From Clostridiales bacterium (GTDB lineage: Bacteria > Bacillota > Clostridia > Lachnospirales > Lachnospiraceae): 39,605 bases of DNA. This document shows, piece after piece, positions 38,281 through 39,605 of the stretch. The notes under the pieces are model-generated. The model ran no database searches, had not been told where the DNA came from, and saw only the letters and a list, made by a program, of their open reading frames with translations. The position numbers were made by a program, and so were the translations under genes. Within the stretch, counting starts at the first letter, position 1. Each line of letters opens with the position of its first letter. The DNA is taken from assembly GCA_019423835.1 (NCBI GenBank), contig JAHZAR010000013.1:1-39605 (forward strand). The letters run 5' to 3'.

Positions 38281-39339
38281 ATGAATATCACAGATTTTTT
38301 TAAAGATGCCGTAGAGAGACAGGCCTCCGACATCTTCCTGATTCCAGGAATGCCTCTGGCTCTCAAAATTAACGGCCGAATCGAAAACATCGACGAGGAA
38401 AAACTCTTTCCCTCAGAGATGGATCAGTACATCCGGGAAATCTATGCGATCAGCGGCAGCCGGGATATGTCCAGGGTCATGACGCTGGGAGATGATGACT
38501 TCTCCTTCTCCATCGCAGGCCTTTCCCGATTCCGCGCAAGCGTGATGAAGCAGAGAGGATCTCTGGCAGCCGTCATCCGGATTGTCCGCTTCGATCTTCC
38601 AAATCCCGAAGACATCCATATACCGGAGACCGTCTTAAGCATCGCCTCCATGAAAAAAGGCATGGTGCTTGTGACAGGTGCAGCGGGAAGCGGAAAGTCC
38701 ACGACTCTGGCCTGTGTCATCGATCGCATCAACCAGACGAGAAACGCCCATGTCATCACCCTGGAGGATCCCATCGAATTTCTGCACCATCACCAGCACT
38801 CTGTGGTTACTCAGCGCGAAATCGGCCATGACACCGCCTCCTATGTGGACGGCCTGAGAGCTTCCCTCCGCCAGGCGCCGGATGTCATTCTCCTGGGCGA
38901 GATGCGGGACTACGAAACCATTCAGACTGCCATGACTGCGGCAGAGACCGGTCATCTGCTGATCTCCACTCTCCATACCACCGGAGCTGCCAATACCATT
39001 GACCGCATTATCGACGTTTTCCCGGCTGACGGTCAGCAGCAGGTGCGTATCCAGCTTGCCATGGTTTTAAAAGCCGTGGTGTCACAGCAGCTGGTTCCGG
39101 CAGCAGACGGCTCTCTGATCCCGGCTTTCGAGATCATGTTTGTCAATGAGGCTATCCGCAGCATGATTCGGGAATCGAAGATCCACCAAATCCAGAACGT
39201 CATCTCCACCAGCATGGCAGAGGGTATGGTAAGCCTGGACACCAGCCTTTTAAAATACCTTCAGCAGGGACTTATCACAAAGGAAACATGCATAAACTAC
39301 AGCCTGAATCCGGAGCAGATGAAAATGCGCCTGAGCTAG
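38281..39339 (+). CDS. pilT: PilT family type IV pilus ATPase
   Basis: The 352-residue hexameric ATPase has an N-terminal PAS-like domain (about residues 1-100, with SDIFLIPGMPLALKINGRI). The core shows Walker A GAAGSGKS (133-140), the Asp box ITLEDPIEF (159-167), the Walker B region VILLGEMRD (202-210) and the His box HLLISTLHT (225-233). Near the C-terminus AIRSMIRESK is the AIRNLIRE-type signature of retraction ATPases rather than PilB. PilT normally drives pilus disassembly. No PilB, prepilin peptidase or PilM/N/O genes lie in the window, so either they are elsewhere or this ATPase works alone. It is last in the operon. Confidence 0.95.
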   Translation: MNITDFFKDAVERQASDIFLIPGMPLALKINGRIENIDEEKLFPSEMDQYIREIYAISGSRDMSRVMTLGDDDFSFSIAGLSRFRASVMKQRGSLAAVIRIVRFDLPNPEDIHIPETVLSIASMKKGMVLVTGAAGSGKSTTLACVIDRINQTRNAHVITLEDPIEFLHHHQHSVVTQREIGHDTASYVDGLRASLRQAPDVILLGEMRDYETIQTAMTAAETGHLLISTLHTTGAANTIDRIIDVFPADGQQQVRIQLAMVLKAVVSQQLVPAADGSLIPAFEIMFVNEAIRSMIRESKIHQIQNVISTSMAEGMVSLDTSLLKYLQQGLITKETCINYSLNPEQMKMRLS

Positions 39340-39411
39340 CCTCATGGCAGGCGTCCTCATCCTCTGCGTATCTTGTTTAAGGGAATTTGGGATAAAGAGT
39401 TTTGAATAAAA

Positions 39412-39437
39412 GCGGGGCCTCAAAGGGGAGGCCCCGC
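39412..39437. terminator. Bidirectional hairpin between pilT and tRNA-Lys
   Basis: Perfect 10-base arms GCGGGGCCTC (39412-39421) and GAGGCCCCGC (39428-39437) with a 6-base loop. The minus strand follows with TTTTATTC, fitting termination of the tRNA transcript. The plus strand has only a weak T run for the pilT side. Confidence 0.82.
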
Positions 39438-39557
39438 TTCCTGCACTTCAGATGTCTGCCCCTCTGGAATACCCCTCCACAGGGAACCTTGCTTTCAGCA
39501 AAATCAAAAAAAAACACCGACCCCAACGCTCTCTGTCGCCAAAATCAGTGCTTTCAG

Positions 39558-39605
39558 TGCGCCTTCAGGGACTCGAACCCTGGACAAATAGATTAAGAGT
39601 CTACT
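39558..39605 (-). tRNA. tRNA-Lys(CTT), 5' part beyond window
   Basis: On the minus strand the anticodon stem GTAGA/TCTAT holds loop CTCTTAA (anticodon CTT). The T-arm is CAGGG/CCCTG around TTCGAGT, then the 3' acceptor strand AAGGCGC and discriminator A at 39558. CCA is not encoded. The D-arm and 5' acceptor strand lie outside the window. Confidence 0.9.

Overview
The window looks like a chromosomal core segment of a spore-forming, moderately GC-rich Clostridia member, most likely Lachnospiraceae. The reasons are: a FabK-type fatty acid operon with fused accD-accA, a FabT-like repressor, spmA/spmB sporulation genes with sigma-E-like promoters, a T-box-controlled metG, PepSY and YdjY-type exported proteins, and a Gram-positive type IV pilus-like operon. 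Species assignment is not possible by reading. I see no insertion sequence, prophage, CRISPR array or strong compositional break.

Layout. 1-190: two minus-strand tRNAs, Phe(GAA) then Lys(TTT), the latter cut by the window edge, with a good promoter. 333-3575: a minus-strand operon of a 77-aa membrane-anchored protein, an EcsC-family protein, tatD and rsmA, with its own promoter and a 21-bp palindrome at the start site. 3576-6149: metG with a T-box leader, terminator and upstream promoter. 6331-9514: plus-strand PepSY protein and DUF885 lipoprotein, each with a strong terminator. 9614-11343: divergent yitT-like gene and MerR regulator sharing one promoter region. 11407-13367: GerMN-like lipoprotein, fabT and spmB. 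13605-15879: an ArsC/Spx-like protein (plus), a TIGR00300 (archaeal-type ornithine cyclodeaminase domain) protein and spmA.

15884-27216 is the centrepiece, one minus-strand type II fatty acid synthesis operon: fabH, acpP, fabK, fabD, fabG, fabF, accB, fabZ, accC, accDA and a second FabK/nitronate-monooxygenase-like gene. It supplies malonyl-CoA (AccB, AccC, AccDA), malonyl-ACP (FabD), initiation (FabH), elongation (FabF, FabG, FabZ, FabK) and the carrier (AcpP). A perfect FabT-type box sits at the start of the fabH promoter, and a near-match lies inside an internal promoter before acpP. The likely repressor gene, fabT, lies about 2.5 kb beyond the operon's far end. The operon terminator appears to contain a sigma-E-type promoter for the next gene, spmA.

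27371-29017: a lipoprotein with two YdjY-like cysteine-motif domains, coupled to a small His-containing membrane protein. 29289-32385: an OmpR-family response regulator and a large sensor kinase. 32398-33965: MATE transporter with promoter. 34076-39437: an operon of a secreted transglutaminase-like protein, a GspF/PilC platform protein, four small single-span pilin-like proteins and PilT. A bidirectional terminator separates it from a partial tRNA-Lys(CTT) at the right edge. The least described parts are this reduced pilus-like operon, the YdjY/membrane pair, and the nested terminator-promoter before spmA.
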